DNA from: Carnobacterium sp. 17-4
GTDB lineage: Bacteria > Bacillota > Bacilli > Lactobacillales > Carnobacteriaceae
NCBI RefSeq assembly: GCF_000195575.1
Contig: NC_015391.1
Location: 984,501-1,048,500, forward strand
Direction of reading: 5' to 3'
Length of the DNA stretch: 64,000 nt
Shown: positions 1 to 10,872 of the stretch, one piece after another
Layout: each line of letters opens with the position of its first letter
Numbering within the stretch: the stretch's first letter is position 1
The notes under the pieces: generated by a model
Databases searched by the model: none
Told to the model about the DNA's origin: nothing
Seen by the model: only the letters and a program-made list of their open reading frames with translations
Program-made: the position numbers and the translations under genes

Positions 1-269
1 AACGTGCTACAAGTGTTGGAGATATTATGATAGACAAAGTTTATTTTGTTCGAGAAGGTACACTTTTAAGAGACACTGTTCAAAGAATTCTAAAGCGTGG
101 CTTTAAAAATATTCCAGTTGTGGATAATAAAGGCCGTTTAATTGGTCTTGTTACTCGTGCTTCGTTAGTAGATGTGGTCTACGATACAATATGGGGTGAA
201 GAACAAGAAGAAGAGCTGACATCCAGCAGTGTTTTTGAAACAACCATTCCTAAAGAAAGTAATGAATAG
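1..269 (+). CDS. opuCA: Osmolyte ABC transporter ATP-binding subunit, C-terminal end (OpuCA-like), partial
   Basis: Only the last 88 or so codons are present; the reading frame is open from the window edge (first whole codon at position 3) and the ATPase domain lies outside. The visible part is a CBS-type segment ([18 protein letters not shown], then [20 protein letters not shown]), the C-terminal domain found in glycine betaine, carnitine and choline ATPases such as OpuCA, where it senses ionic strength or cyclic-di-AMP. The acidic tail (EEQEEE) fits this family. An SD-spaced permease gene, a lipoprotein gene and a second permease gene follow, which is the opuC order A-B-C-D. The subunit would energise osmolyte uptake at the cytoplasmic face of the membrane. 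The assignment rests on the tail plus context; the exact substrate is not visible. Confidence 0.85.
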   Translation, partial: RATSVGDIMIDKVYFVREGTLLRDTVQRILKRGFKNIPVVDNKGRLIGLVTRASLVDVVYDTIWGEEQEEELTSSSVFETTIPKESNE

Positions 270-283
270 AGGAGGAAAAGACT

Positions 284-919
284 ATGGCTGAATTTTTTGC
301 AACAAATGGCTCTGATTTACTCCTGAAAACATGGGAACATTTTTATATCTCAGCAATTGCATTGGCATTAGGTGTTATTGTAGCTGTCCCTTTGGGAGTT
401 TTATTAACACGATTTGAGAAAAGTGCTAAATTTATTATTGGTTTAGCTACTATTTTACAAACAGTTCCTTCATTAGCGTTACTAGCTTTAATGATTCCTT
501 TATTTGGAATTGGCAAGGTCCCTGCGATTGTGGCATTATTTATCTATTCTTTGTTGCCTATTTTGAGAAATACTTATATAGGAATGAATGGAGTAGATGT
601 TAACTTAAGAGATGCAGGAAAAGGAATGGGAATGACAAGCGTACAATTGATTCGTAATGTGGAGTTGCCTCAGGCTGCACCAGTTATTATGGCGGGAATT
701 CGATTGTCCGGTGTTTACGTTATATCATGGGCTGCTTTAGCTTCATACATTGGAGCAGGTGGATTAGGTGATTTTATCTTTAACGGATTAAATCTTTTTA
801 TTCCTAGTTTGATTATTGGTGGGACTATACCTGTGACTATTCTTGCATTGTTAACAGATTATGCACTAGGAAAACTAGAGAAAAAAGTAACGCCTAGAGT
901 TATACAAGGTATTGAATAG
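284..919 (+). CDS. opuCB: Osmolyte ABC transporter permease (OpuCB-like)
   Basis: A 211-residue integral membrane protein with about five or six hydrophobic segments. It carries the EAA-type coupling loop of binding-protein-dependent permeases around residues 105-140 ([13 protein letters not shown] ... [14 protein letters not shown]), which contacts the ATPase. Length and sequence fit the OpuCB/OpuBB family of betaine, carnitine and choline importers. The ATG is preceded by GGAGG at 271-275. It sits 14 nt after the ATPase gene and before the lipoprotein gene, so it is part of one operon. It pairs with the second permease (OpuCD-like), which has the same fold and the same EAA-type loop. Substrate specificity is inferred from the family. 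Confidence 0.92.
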   Translation: MAEFFATNGSDLLLKTWEHFYISAIALALGVIVAVPLGVLLTRFEKSAKFIIGLATILQTVPSLALLALMIPLFGIGKVPAIVALFIYSLLPILRNTYIGMNGVDVNLRDAGKGMGMTSVQLIRNVELPQAAPVIMAGIRLSGVYVISWAALASYIGAGGLGDFIFNGLNLFIPSLIIGGTIPVTILALLTDYALGKLEKKVTPRVIQGIE

Positions 920-932
920 GAGGGCTTCAACT

Positions 933-1877
933 ATGAAGAAAATTCAAAAAATTGCTGCCCTTTTTTTAGCAGCACTATTATTAAGCAGTTGTTCGTTGCC
1001 TGGTCTAGGCAGCGGGTTTAATGAAGAAGGTATCACCATCACAGGTGGTTCAACTACAGAGCAACAAATTGTTGGCTATATTGTTGAAGGCATGGTTGAG
1101 CATTACATTGATATAGATGCTCAAATTGTTAATAATCTGGGTTCATCTTCTCTAAATCATCAAGCATTGATTGGTGGAGATGCGAACGTTGCGGCAATAA
1201 AATATACTGGAACTTCGTTAACGGGTGAGTTAGGGCAAGATCCGATTACGGATCCTGAGGTAGCCTTGGATTTAGTTGTAGAGGGATTTGCAGCTGAGTT
1301 TGATCAAAAATGGTTTCCAACATATGGATTTGCTAATACGTATGCCTTTATGGTGACACAAGAACTGGCAGATCAATATGACTTAGTTACGATTAGTGAT
1401 TTAGAGGACATTGCTGGCGAACTTAATGCAGGAGTGGATACCTCTTGGATCCAACGTGTAGGAGATGGTTATGATGCGTTTCTAGACACTTATGGTTTTG
1501 ATTTTAACCGTGTATATCCTATGCAAATCGGTTTAGTTTATAATGCATTACAAGCTGGTGAAATGGATGTTGTACTGGGCTATTCGACAGATGGTCGTAT
1601 TAAAAGTTATGACTTAGTGGTATTGGAAGATGACAAACGACTATTCCCACCGTATGACGCAAGTCCGGTTGCAACTTTTGAAGTTTTAGAAGCTTATCCT
1701 GAATTGAATGAAGTATTAACGAAGTTGAAAAATACAATATCGGATGAAAAAATGCAAGAATTAAACTATATTTCAGACAATAATTTAATTGAACCTAAAG
1801 TTGTAGCAGATAATTTCTTGAAAGAAAATAATTACTTTGAATCAGTTGAAGTAAACGAAGAAGGAGACGAACAGTAA
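933..1877 (+). CDS. opuCC: Osmolyte-binding lipoprotein (OpuCC-like)
   Basis: Substrate-binding protein of 314 residues. The start is ATG 933, because GGAGGG at 919-924 is properly spaced to it and because it gives a clean lipoprotein signal peptide: basic MKK, hydrophobic core, then the lipobox LSSC with lipidated Cys20. An upstream TTG at 912 overlaps the permease gene and would add a charged MNRRAST extension, so I did not choose it. The mature part (for example the region beginning ITGGSTTEQQIVGYIVEGM) matches the OpuAC-type periplasmic-binding fold of betaine, carnitine and choline binding proteins. It should be anchored outside the membrane and deliver substrate to the two permeases. 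Its stop overlaps the next gene's ATG by one base. Confidence 0.92.
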   Translation: MKKIQKIAALFLAALLLSSCSLPGLGSGFNEEGITITGGSTTEQQIVGYIVEGMVEHYIDIDAQIVNNLGSSSLNHQALIGGDANVAAIKYTGTSLTGELGQDPITDPEVALDLVVEGFAAEFDQKWFPTYGFANTYAFMVTQELADQYDLVTISDLEDIAGELNAGVDTSWIQRVGDGYDAFLDTYGFDFNRVYPMQIGLVYNALQAGEMDVVLGYSTDGRIKSYDLVVLEDDKRLFPPYDASPVATFEVLEAYPELNEVLTKLKNTISDEKMQELNYISDNNLIEPKVVADNFLKENNYFESVEVNEEGDEQ

Positions 1878-2575
1878 TGATGGCAGACATGAATTTATGG
1901 GAACAATTACTTTATTACTTCTCAGAAAATGGCCTTTACATTTGGAGTCAATTTTTTCGTCACTTCTTAATTTCAATTTATGGGGTGTTATTTGCAGCAA
2001 TTGTAGGGATCCCTCTTGGTTTTTGGATTTCCCGACATGGAAAGTTAGCTGATTGGGTTATAGGAGCCGCTAATGTGATCCAAACGATTCCTTCTTTAGC
2101 TATGTTGTCTATTTTAATGTTAGGATTGGGACTAGGTGTGAATACCGTTGTTTCTACAGTATTTTTGTACTCTCTATTGCCGATTATTAAAAATACTTAC
2201 GCTGGAGTTCAAAGCGTAGACAAAAATATTTTAGATTCTGGTAAAGGAATGGGCATGACAAGATGGCAACTGACTTATATGATTGAACTTCCATTGGCTT
2301 TATCGATTATTATGGCAGGAATTCGTAATGCTATGGTAGTGGGTATTGGAGTAACTGCAATCGGAACCTTTATAGGAGCCGGTGGTTTAGGGGATATCAT
2401 CACTAGAGGAGTAAACGTGACCGATGGTGGAGCCATTATCCTTGCGGGTGCTATTCCTACTGCTTTTATGGCAATCATTAGTGACTTACTCTTAGGGTGG
2501 ATTGAGAAGAAATTAGATCCAACAAAAGGAAAAAATTATTATCGTAATAATCAAACATGGATAAAATCAATTTAA
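1877..2575 (+). CDS. opuCD: Osmolyte ABC transporter permease (OpuCD-like)
   Basis: A 232-residue membrane protein, the second permease of the opuC-type importer. It has several hydrophobic segments and the EAA-type loop (SGKGMGMTRWQLTYMIELP, roughly residues 115-135), closely similar to the loop of the first permease. The start codon overlaps the stop of the binding-protein gene (TAATG), so translation is probably coupled; AAGGAG at 1861-1866 is the SD. A second ATG at 1880 is also possible. It is the last gene of the operon and is followed by a strong hairpin terminator. With its partner it forms the membrane channel for osmoprotectants; the precise substrate cannot be read from the sequence. 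Confidence 0.92.
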   Translation: MMADMNLWEQLLYYFSENGLYIWSQFFRHFLISIYGVLFAAIVGIPLGFWISRHGKLADWVIGAANVIQTIPSLAMLSILMLGLGLGVNTVVSTVFLYSLLPIIKNTYAGVQSVDKNILDSGKGMGMTRWQLTYMIELPLALSIIMAGIRNAMVVGIGVTAIGTFIGAGGLGDIITRGVNVTDGGAIILAGAIPTAFMAIISDLLLGWIEKKLDPTKGKNYYRNNQTWIKSI

Positions 2576-2578
2576 AAT

Positions 2579-2645
2579 AAAAAGCTCTCCTTTTGAGCGA
2601 ATTAGATAGCTGTATATCTAATCGTTATTGGGAGAGCTTTTTAGT
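2579..2645. terminator. Bidirectional terminator with nested inverted repeats
   Basis: The outer arms AAAGCTCTCC (2581-2590) and GGAGAGCTTT (2631-2640) are exact complements, flanked by A's on the left and T's on the right. Inside lies a second palindrome, ATTAGATA (2601-2608) with TATCTAAT (2614-2621). It separates the opuC-type operon from the convergent YolD-like gene and can serve both directions. Confidence 0.85.
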
Positions 2646-2682
2646 ATTATTCTAATAGTGAAAAAAGTAAGTATAAATCATT

Positions 2683-3009
2683 TTAAGGTAAACGGATATG
2701 TCTTATATCACTTGGATGAATAAGATAAGTCATATGAAGAAGAGTATTTTCTAAAATGATTTGTGGTCTTTTAAAAGGCGTGTATCTAATAAAACCAGTA
2801 ACTTCAGTTAGGCTAGATTGATTTTTTAGTTGGTTGATTTGTAAAATTATTTTTTTCTTTTTAGTAAAAGCTTGATTTAAGAAAAGAATGATTTGTGCTT
2901 CAGGCATTTGAGGGAAAAATTCTAGTTCACTAGTCGTAGTAGGCAAAAAGAATTTTTTTTGTAGAAAGGCAAAGGGATGAACTGGTTCTTCTAAAGTATT
3001 TTTTTTCAT
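2683..3009 (-). CDS. Small YolD-like protein, probably DNA damage inducible
   Basis: A 108-residue basic protein. The start is the ATG at 3007-3009: a perfect GGAGGAATAAAG SD lies just upstream on the reverse strand. The longer open frame would run through the promoter region, so it is unlikely to be translated. The C-terminal half (ALTKKKKI-type basic patch, then VTGFIRYTPFKRPQIILEN and a final HPSDIRHIRLP) resembles the C-terminal part of YolD-like proteins, a small family often encoded next to UV-repair polymerases. The resemblance was judged by eye and is moderate. No polymerase gene is adjacent. Two SOS-box-like palindromes flank its -10 element, which supports LexA control and hence a damage role. 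The function is not known. Confidence 0.6.
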   Translation of the reverse strand: MKKNTLEEPVHPFAFLQKKFFLPTTTSELEFFPQMPEAQIILFLNQAFTKKKKIILQINQLKNQSSLTEVTGFIRYTPFKRPQIILENTLLHMTYLIHPSDIRHIRLP

Positions 3010-3020
3010 CTTTATTCCTC

Positions 3021-3034
3021 CGAACGTTTGTTTG
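3021..3034 (-). promoter_or_regulatory. LexA (SOS) box-like operator 1
   Basis: CGAACGTTTGTTTG fits the Bacillus-type SOS consensus CGAAC-N4-GTTYG, with one deviation in the central four bases. It lies between the -10 element and the SD of the YolD-like gene. Confidence 0.6.
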
Positions 3035-3042
3035 ATAATTTT

Positions 3043-3071
3043 ATTATACGAACAAACGTTCAACAAAGCAA
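3043..3071 (-). promoter_or_regulatory. Promoter of the YolD-like gene
   Basis: Read on the reverse strand, a perfect TATAAT lies at 3048-3043 and a weak -35 (TTGCTT) at 3071-3066, with a 17-nt spacer. One LexA-like box occupies the spacer and the other lies just downstream of the -10. Confidence 0.55.
3049..3062 (-). promoter_or_regulatory. LexA (SOS) box-like operator 2
   Basis: CGAACAAACGTTCA matches the consensus CGAACRNRYGTTYG at every position except the last. It sits between the -35 and -10 elements, a position that would block RNA polymerase. Together with operator 1 it forms an 11-bp perfect inverted repeat. Confidence 0.65.
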
Positions 3072-3164
3072 GCTGTTTAATTATTTTTTTAAAGTTTCTA
3101 TTTTTCTGAAAAAATGGCATAATGAAACAAGTATGTATAGAGTTCTGAAAAAGGGGTTTTAACA

Positions 3165-4034
3165 ATGGATTATAAAATTATTGCAGATTCATGCTGCGAT
3201 TTGCCATTAGATTTTATAAAAAATAATGATATTGAAATTATAAATTTAATGATTAATATGGATGGAAAAGATTATCTAGATGATATGGGAGAAACTTTTG
3301 ACCGTGATGCCTTCTTTGAAGCTTTAAAGAATGGCGCAATGGCAACTAGTTCTCAAGTTAATATTGGAACATTTTTAGAAGTATTTAAAAAATATGTTGA
3401 AAAAGGACAACCTGTTCTATTTTTAGGACTGTCTTCTGCATTAAGTGGTTCTTACAATAATGCTGTAACAGCTGTAGAGATGTTGAAAGAAGAATATGAC
3501 CAAGTAAATATAACGATTGTAGACTCTAAAGCTGCTTGCCTTGGAGAAGGTCTTTTAGTATTTGAGGCGGTAAATCGAAAAAAAGAAGGCAAATCATTAG
3601 AAGAAGTAGTGAATTGGTTAGAAGAATATAAAATGAAACTTCATTCATGGGTAACTGTTGATGATATCAGACATCTTGAACGTAGCGGGAGAATATCTTC
3701 CGTTTCTGCAACACTTGGAAGTGTTCTAAATGTTAAACCGATTATCGTAATGAATGAAAAAGGTGGTTTAGTGCCCTCTGCTAAAGTACGTGGAAGAAAG
3801 AAATCATTACACTATTTAATTAATAAAACAGTTGAGGGTATGATAGATCCCGAAAATCAAACGGTTTTTATTGGTCATGTCGGTGTTCCCGAAGAGGCTG
3901 AATGGATCAAAAAAGAAATCGAATCAAAAATTAAGGTGAAAGATATACAAGTTCATCCTTATGGTCCTACTATTGCAGCTCATACAGGATTTGGATCGGT
4001 TGCTTTATTTTCTTTTGGAGACGTAAGAAAATAA
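3165..4034 (+). CDS. DegV family fatty-acid-binding protein (FakB type)
   Basis: A 289-residue DegV-family protein. Visible signatures are the N-terminal ADSCCDLP, the SSALSGSYNNA loop (about residues 89-99), DSKAACLGEGLL and the long GRISSVSATLGSVLNVKPI stretch that forms the lipid pocket. Proteins of this family (FakB) hold a fatty acid in the cytoplasm and present it to the kinase FakA, which is encoded at 27258 in this window. The acyl phosphate product feeds phospholipid synthesis through PlsX/PlsY. The start ATG has an AAGGGG SD about 8 nt upstream. It is a single gene with no obvious terminator behind it. Which acyl chain it prefers cannot be told. Confidence 0.9.
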   Translation: MDYKIIADSCCDLPLDFIKNNDIEIINLMINMDGKDYLDDMGETFDRDAFFEALKNGAMATSSQVNIGTFLEVFKKYVEKGQPVLFLGLSSALSGSYNNAVTAVEMLKEEYDQVNITIVDSKAACLGEGLLVFEAVNRKKEGKSLEEVVNWLEEYKMKLHSWVTVDDIRHLERSGRISSVSATLGSVLNVKPIIVMNEKGGLVPSAKVRGRKKSLHYLINKTVEGMIDPENQTVFIGHVGVPEEAEWIKKEIESKIKVKDIQVHPYGPTIAAHTGFGSVALFSFGDVRK

Positions 4035-4342
4035 AGGTTACTTTTTGATAAGAGAACGCTTAATAAATGAGAAAAAGGGTCGATATACTTTATAGAAGTA
4101 GTTGTTACTTTTTTCTTCATCTATTAAGTAGTTTATTAAGTTTTCTTCATCTTAGAAAGCCGTTACAAATCGTTACTGATTAAGGTTTTATGTTTTGACA
4201 ACAAGAAAACGTTATGGTAAATTATAAGTAGTTAAATTAAAAATAATGGTTGGGGCAGTTGCTTTCAAGGATATTTTCTTCAAGGGGTGAGAAGAAGAGT
4301 TCTTAAGTGATGCCTTTTTTTGTATTTTAAGGGGGTGTAGAA
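4035..4342 (+). other. Non-coding leader region of the V-ATPase operon
   Basis: About 308 nt without a supportable gene. It holds a 12-nt direct repeat, TTTTCTTCATCT, at 4111-4122 and 4141-4152 (start-to-start 30 nt), two CGTTAC copies at 4161 and 4171, the operon promoter at 4195-4223, and a roughly 110-nt leader with a short TTCTTC/GAAGAA hairpin (4276-4281 with 4291-4296). No clear terminator follows the DegV gene. Confidence 0.5.
4195..4223 (+). promoter_or_regulatory. Probable promoter of the V-ATPase operon
   Basis: A consensus -35 TTGACA (4195-4200), a 17-nt spacer and a moderate -10 TAAATT (4218-4223). The next gene begins at 4343, leaving a leader of about 110 nt. Confidence 0.55.
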
Positions 4343-4655
4343 ATGAGTCTGGAAGCAGTTGAATATGTAAAAGAAGCAGAAGAAAGAGCCCGCCAAGTTG
4401 AAGTTAATGGAGAAAAAAAAATTCAAGAAATTAATCAATCCATTAAACAAAGAATTCAAGAAAGCAATCAAAATATGCAACAAGAGTTACATGATTATGA
4501 GATTAAGCAACAAGATATGTATCGTGATCGTTTAGCAAAAGAAAAGCAAACAGTTGATCAAGAATTGTCTATTGAAATAAAAGCAATGCTTAAATCAGTA
4601 GAAGATAAGCAAAACAGTGTTGTTGATCATATTGTAAAGGAGGTAAGCACTCACT

Positions 4656-4669
<14 letters not shown>
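4343..4669 (+). CDS. ntpF: V-type ATPase peripheral stalk subunit (NtpF, G/H type)
   Basis: A 108-residue, highly charged, almost wholly helical protein predicted to be a coiled coil (EYVKEAEERARQVEVNGEKK and similar heptads, rich in Glu, Lys and Gln). It is the first gene of the V-ATPase cluster, the position of ntpF in Enterococcus hirae. The subunit pairs with NtpE to make the peripheral stalk that holds the catalytic head against the membrane motor. The SD is AAGGGGGTG upstream of ATG 4343. The end overlaps the next gene by 14 nt, suggesting coupled translation. Sequence alone would only give a generic coiled coil, so the assignment depends on the operon context. Confidence 0.85.
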
Positions 4670-7123
<2,454 letters not shown>

Positions 7124-7172
7124 TCAAAACTAGTCCATTTATAGTGAAAAAAGAAAGAATGGAGGCGTGAGA

Positions 7173-7754
7173 ATGTCAGACTTAAAACTATTAACAGATC
7201 GTTTGATAGAAAACAAGAAATCTGAAGTACAAGATAAAATAAACGAAGCCGAAGCTGAGAAAGAACAGTTGCTTGCGGAGTCTGCTGAAAATTTAGCTGA
7301 AGAAAAAGCGAAACAAATCATTTTAATTGATTCACGTTTGGCAAGAAAATTCGAACAAGATAAACATACATTACAGATCAACAAGCGAAATCAATTGCTT
7401 TCTGAAAAGCAAAAAGTATTAACAATCGTTTTTAATGAGGCTGAAAAGCAAATGAATCAATGGACAGATTCAGAATTTCAACAGTTTTTATTAGCTGTTT
7501 TAAAACAACATAAAGATAGTGAATCTATCGAATTAATTGTAGGACAAGAGTCAGTCAACAAAGTATCAAACGACTGGATCGATAAAGTAGCTAAAGAAGT
7601 AGTGAATGTTCAATTGTCTACAAAAACTATTTCTAAAAAGAATGGATTTATTCTTAAAAAGAGCGGAATACAATACAATTATTTGTTTGATGAATTGGTC
7701 AAAGATATCAAAGGTCAACTTGTTTCATCAGTTTCAAAACAATTATTTGATTAA
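7173..7754 (+). CDS. ntpE: V-type ATPase peripheral stalk subunit E (NtpE)
   Basis: A 193-residue protein: an N-terminal charged coiled coil (about residues 5-90) and a globular C-terminal part. This is the layout of the E subunit, which pairs with NtpF and binds the top of the A3B3 head. The start is ATG 7173, because GGAGG at 7161-7165 is well placed for it; a GTG two codons upstream is less well spaced. It lies between the c-subunit and C-subunit genes, exactly as in the E. hirae operon. Identification is from order and from the general E-subunit pattern. Confidence 0.92.
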   Translation: MSDLKLLTDRLIENKKSEVQDKINEAEAEKEQLLAESAENLAEEKAKQIILIDSRLARKFEQDKHTLQINKRNQLLSEKQKVLTIVFNEAEKQMNQWTDSEFQQFLLAVLKQHKDSESIELIVGQESVNKVSNDWIDKVAKEVVNVQLSTKTISKKNGFILKKSGIQYNYLFDELVKDIKGQLVSSVSKQLFD

Positions 7755-7769
7755 AAAGGAGAGGAAAAA

Positions 7770-8774
7770 ATGAAATCAACAGACTTTGTTGGCGCAAATA
7801 CACGTATTCGTGTATATGAAAGTAGTCTCCTTAGAAATGATCAATATGAACGGATGTTACAAGCAAGTAATTTTGAAGAAGCGGTAAACGTTTTAAAAGA
7901 TACTCCTTATCGAAATGATGTTGAAGATTTAAAGGAGACTAAGAATTACGATACGCTATTGATGAATGAGTTGCAATCTGTCTATACTGATTTATTTAAA
8001 ATCACTCCTAATCATGATTTAATTGAACTATTTTCATTGCGCTACTCTTATCATAATTTGAAAGTTTTGTTAAAAGAAAAGGGTACTAAAAAGGATTTTG
8101 ATTCATTGCTTATAAATATCGGTAAGGATTCTATATCAGCATTGAGACAGGCCGTTGATACAAAAAAATCCAGTGATTTAGATCAAGACTATTTAATCAG
8201 TATATTAGAGGCATCTGAATCATATGAAGAATATAAAGATAGTCAAGCCGTAGATATTATTCTTGATCGTCGCTTCTTCACTCATTTAAGACACATTGCT
8301 GAAAAAATGAATGATACAAAAATTTTAGACTTAGTAACTTTTTATATTGATATGAACAATTTGTCTACTTTAACAAGAGCTATCCGTCAAAAAAGAACGC
8401 GTAATTTTTTAACAACTATCCTATCTAGCTCTGGGACAATACCTAAAGATCAACTCGTTCAAATTGGGGCAGATAATTTAGTCAATGCAGGTAAAAAACT
8501 TGCAGAATCTAAATACAAAAACATTATACTGGCGTCAATTAATGATGAAACAAAAGAGTTATCCCCAGAAAAAATAGATTTAGAAACAGATAATGCTTTT
8601 ATCAATCGTATAAAAGATGCTAAACTTGAAGTTTTTGGACCATTACCGATTGTCGCGTATCTCTACGCTAAAGAGAATGAAGTGAAAAATTTAAGACTTA
8701 TTCTAGTTGGTAAAGAAAATAATCTTCCAATTTCAGCTATCAGAGAAAGGATGCGAATAAACTATGGCTCATAA
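7770..8774 (+). CDS. ntpC: V-type ATPase subunit C/d (NtpC)
   Basis: A 334-residue soluble helical protein of the archaeal/bacterial C (eukaryotic d) family, which forms the funnel joining the central stalk to the c-ring. Recognisable parts are the N-terminal [12 protein letters not shown] and the [14 protein letters not shown] segment, the latter typical of the repeated helical domains. An AAAAGGAGAGG SD precedes ATG 7770. The last bases overlap the next gene by 11 nt. The subunit is cytoplasmic and peripheral. There is no catalytic motif, as expected. Confidence 0.93.
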   Translation: MKSTDFVGANTRIRVYESSLLRNDQYERMLQASNFEEAVNVLKDTPYRNDVEDLKETKNYDTLLMNELQSVYTDLFKITPNHDLIELFSLRYSYHNLKVLLKEKGTKKDFDSLLINIGKDSISALRQAVDTKKSSDLDQDYLISILEASESYEEYKDSQAVDIILDRRFFTHLRHIAEKMNDTKILDLVTFYIDMNNLSTLTRAIRQKRTRNFLTTILSSSGTIPKDQLVQIGADNLVNAGKKLAESKYKNIILASINDETKELSPEKIDLETDNAFINRIKDAKLEVFGPLPIVAYLYAKENEVKNLRLILVGKENNLPISAIRERMRINYGS

Positions 8775-9075
8775 AATTGGTGTAGTAGGAGATAAAGATT
8801 CTATTTTGCCATTTAAAATGTTAGGTTTTGACGTTTTTTTCGCATCTGAGGCTAAAGAAGCTAGAAAAACGATTGATCGATTAGCAACAGAAAATTATGG
8901 CATTATCTATTTAACGGAACCATTAGGCAAATTGATTCCGGATACCATAAAACGATACGATGAAGAGATTTCACCGGCTATTATATTGATTCCTAATCAT
9001 ATGGGATCATTAGATATCGGGAAAAATCGTATCCAAGAGAATGTTGAAAAAGCGGTTGGACAGAATATTTTATAG
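8764..9075 (+). CDS. ntpG: V-type ATPase central stalk subunit F (NtpG)
   Basis: A 103-residue protein of the V-ATPase F family, named NtpG in E. hirae. The pattern [20 protein letters not shown] with a following [14 protein letters not shown] is typical of this Rossmann-like subunit, which binds NtpD and forms the rotating shaft. The start overlaps the end of ntpC by 11 nt, and an AAAGGATG SD lies inside ntpC. The next gene, ntpA, begins 13 nt later. Confidence 0.93.
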   Translation: MAHKIGVVGDKDSILPFKMLGFDVFFASEAKEARKTIDRLATENYGIIYLTEPLGKLIPDTIKRYDEEISPAIILIPNHMGSLDIGKNRIQENVEKAVGQNIL

Positions 9076-9087
9076 GAGGTTACAAGT

Positions 9088-10872
9088 TTGAAAACAGGGA
9101 AAATTGTTAGTGTTTCCGGTCCTTTAGTTACAGCTGAAGGGATGGAAGAAGCAAATATTCAAGATATTTGTAAAGTCGGAAAATTGGGCTTAATAGGCGA
9201 AATCATTGAAATGCGTGGAAATGTAGCTTCTATACAAGTATATGAAGAAACATCCATGATTGGACCTGGGGAACCAGTTGAAACGACAGGAGATGCGTTA
9301 TCTGTTGAATTAGCGCCCGGAATGATTGCACAAATGTTTGACGGAATTCAACGTCCTTTAGATAAATTTATGGAAAAGACAGAAAGTAACTATTTAGTTA
9401 GAGGAGTAAGCATCGAACCGTTAGATCGTTCAAAAAAATGGGAATTTACACCTACCGTTACAGTTGGACAAAAAGTATCTACAGGAGACATCGTAGGTTC
9501 TGTTCCAGAAACTAAAGTTATTTCTCATAAAATCATGGTTCCACATGGTATTGAAGGAACGATAAAATCAATTGAACAAGGTCAATTTACTATTCATGAT
9601 GCTATTTATAGTATCGAAACAGATGAAGGCGTAAAAGAATTTACCATGATGCAAAAATGGCCTGTTCGACAAGGTCGTCCAACTGCTAAAAAATTAAATC
9701 CAGTTGAACCAATGGTAACAGGTCAACGTGTTATTGATACACTATTTCCAGTTGCTAAGGGTGGATCAGCAGCTGTACCGGGTCCTTTTGGTGCCGGTAA
9801 AACAGTTGTGCAACACCAAATCGCTAAATGGGCTGATGTTGATTTAGTTGTTTATGTAGGTTGTGGTGAACGTGGAAATGAAATGACGGACGTAATCAAT
9901 GAATTTCCAGAACTAATTGACCCTAATACGGGTGAATCTATCATGGAAAGAACTATTTTGATTGCCAATACTTCTAATATGCCTGTTGCGGCTCGTGAAG
10001 CTTCAATTTATACAGGAATCACGATTGCAGAGTATTTCCGTGACATGGGTTACAGTGTAGCTATCATGGCGGATTCGACTTCTCGTTGGGCAGAAGCTTT
10101 ACGTGAAATGTCTGGTCGTTTAGAAGAAATGCCAGGGGATGAAGGTTATCCGGCATATCTAGGTAGTCGTATTGCAGAATATTATGAACGTGCAGGTAAA
10201 GTAATCACTTTAGGTTCAGAAGGTCGTGAAGGAAGTATAACAGCTATTGGAGCAGTATCCCCTCCAGGAGGAGATACATCTGAACCAGTAACACAAAATA
10301 CATTACGAGTAGTAAAAGTATTCTGGAGTTTAGATAATTTATTAGCTCAAAAGCGTCATTTTCCATCTATCGATTGGCTAACGTCTTATTCGTTATATTC
10401 TAATGAATTGAATGAATATATTGGAAATATTTTAGGTAAAGATTGGTCAGGCATGGTTACAAGAACAAAATTACTTCTGCAAGACGAATCTGAATTGGAA
10501 GAAATTGTTCGACTAGTTGGGGTAGAATCTTTATCAGAAAAAGACCGATTGAAATTAGAAACAGCTAAAATGATTCGTGAAGATTTTCTGCAACAAAATG
10601 CTTTTGATGATGTAGATACTTATACATCAAGAGAAAAACAATATGAAATGTTAGCTACTATCTTGAGTTTTGAAGATGAAGCACGAGCTGGTATGGAACT
10701 TGGTGCTTACTTCGCTGAAATTAAAAAAGGCACGGCAGCTGCTCGTGAACAGATTGCTAAATCTAAATACTTCCCTGAAGATCAAATTGCTAAATTTGAA
10801 GTGTTAAGAAAAGACATCAAAGAGGCTATTCATGGAGTTGTTTCAGAAGGAGGTATGGAAACAAATGCTTAA
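9088..10872 (+). CDS. ntpA: V-type ATPase catalytic subunit A (NtpA)
   Basis: The 594-residue catalytic subunit, which hydrolyses ATP at the A/B interface in the cytoplasmic head. The P-loop GPFGAGKT lies at residues 232-239, the catalytic GCGERGNEM motif near 260, and the adenine-site region [22 protein letters not shown] near 330-350. The non-homologous insert typical of A subunits is present around residues 110-190. The start codon is TTG at 9088 with a strong TAGGAGGT SD; no better start is available. The 3' end overlaps ntpB by eight bases. The length equals that of the family. Confidence 0.97.
   Translation: MKTGKIVSVSGPLVTAEGMEEANIQDICKVGKLGLIGEIIEMRGNVASIQVYEETSMIGPGEPVETTGDALSVELAPGMIAQMFDGIQRPLDKFMEKTESNYLVRGVSIEPLDRSKKWEFTPTVTVGQKVSTGDIVGSVPETKVISHKIMVPHGIEGTIKSIEQGQFTIHDAIYSIETDEGVKEFTMMQKWPVRQGRPTAKKLNPVEPMVTGQRVIDTLFPVAKGGSAAVPGPFGAGKTVVQHQIAKWADVDLVVYVGCGERGNEMTDVINEFPELIDPNTGESIMERTILIANTSNMPVAAREASIYTGITIAEYFRDMGYSVAIMADSTSRWAEALREMSGRLEEMPGDEGYPAYLGSRIAEYYERAGKVITLGSEGREGSITAIGAVSPPGGDTSEPVTQNTLRVVKVFWSLDNLLAQKRHFPSIDWLTSYSLYSNELNEYIGNILGKDWSGMVTRTKLLLQDESELEEIVRLVGVESLSEKDRLKLETAKMIREDFLQQNAFDDVDTYTSREKQYEMLATILSFEDEARAGMELGAYFAEIKKGTAAAREQIAKSKYFPEDQIAKFEVLRKDIKEAIHGVVSEGGMETNA

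Noticed and set aside
4246-4290. A 14-codon leader peptide frame (MVGAVAFKDIFFKG) before the V-ATPase operon
   Set aside because: No SD is placed before its ATG, and no attenuator structure follows it.
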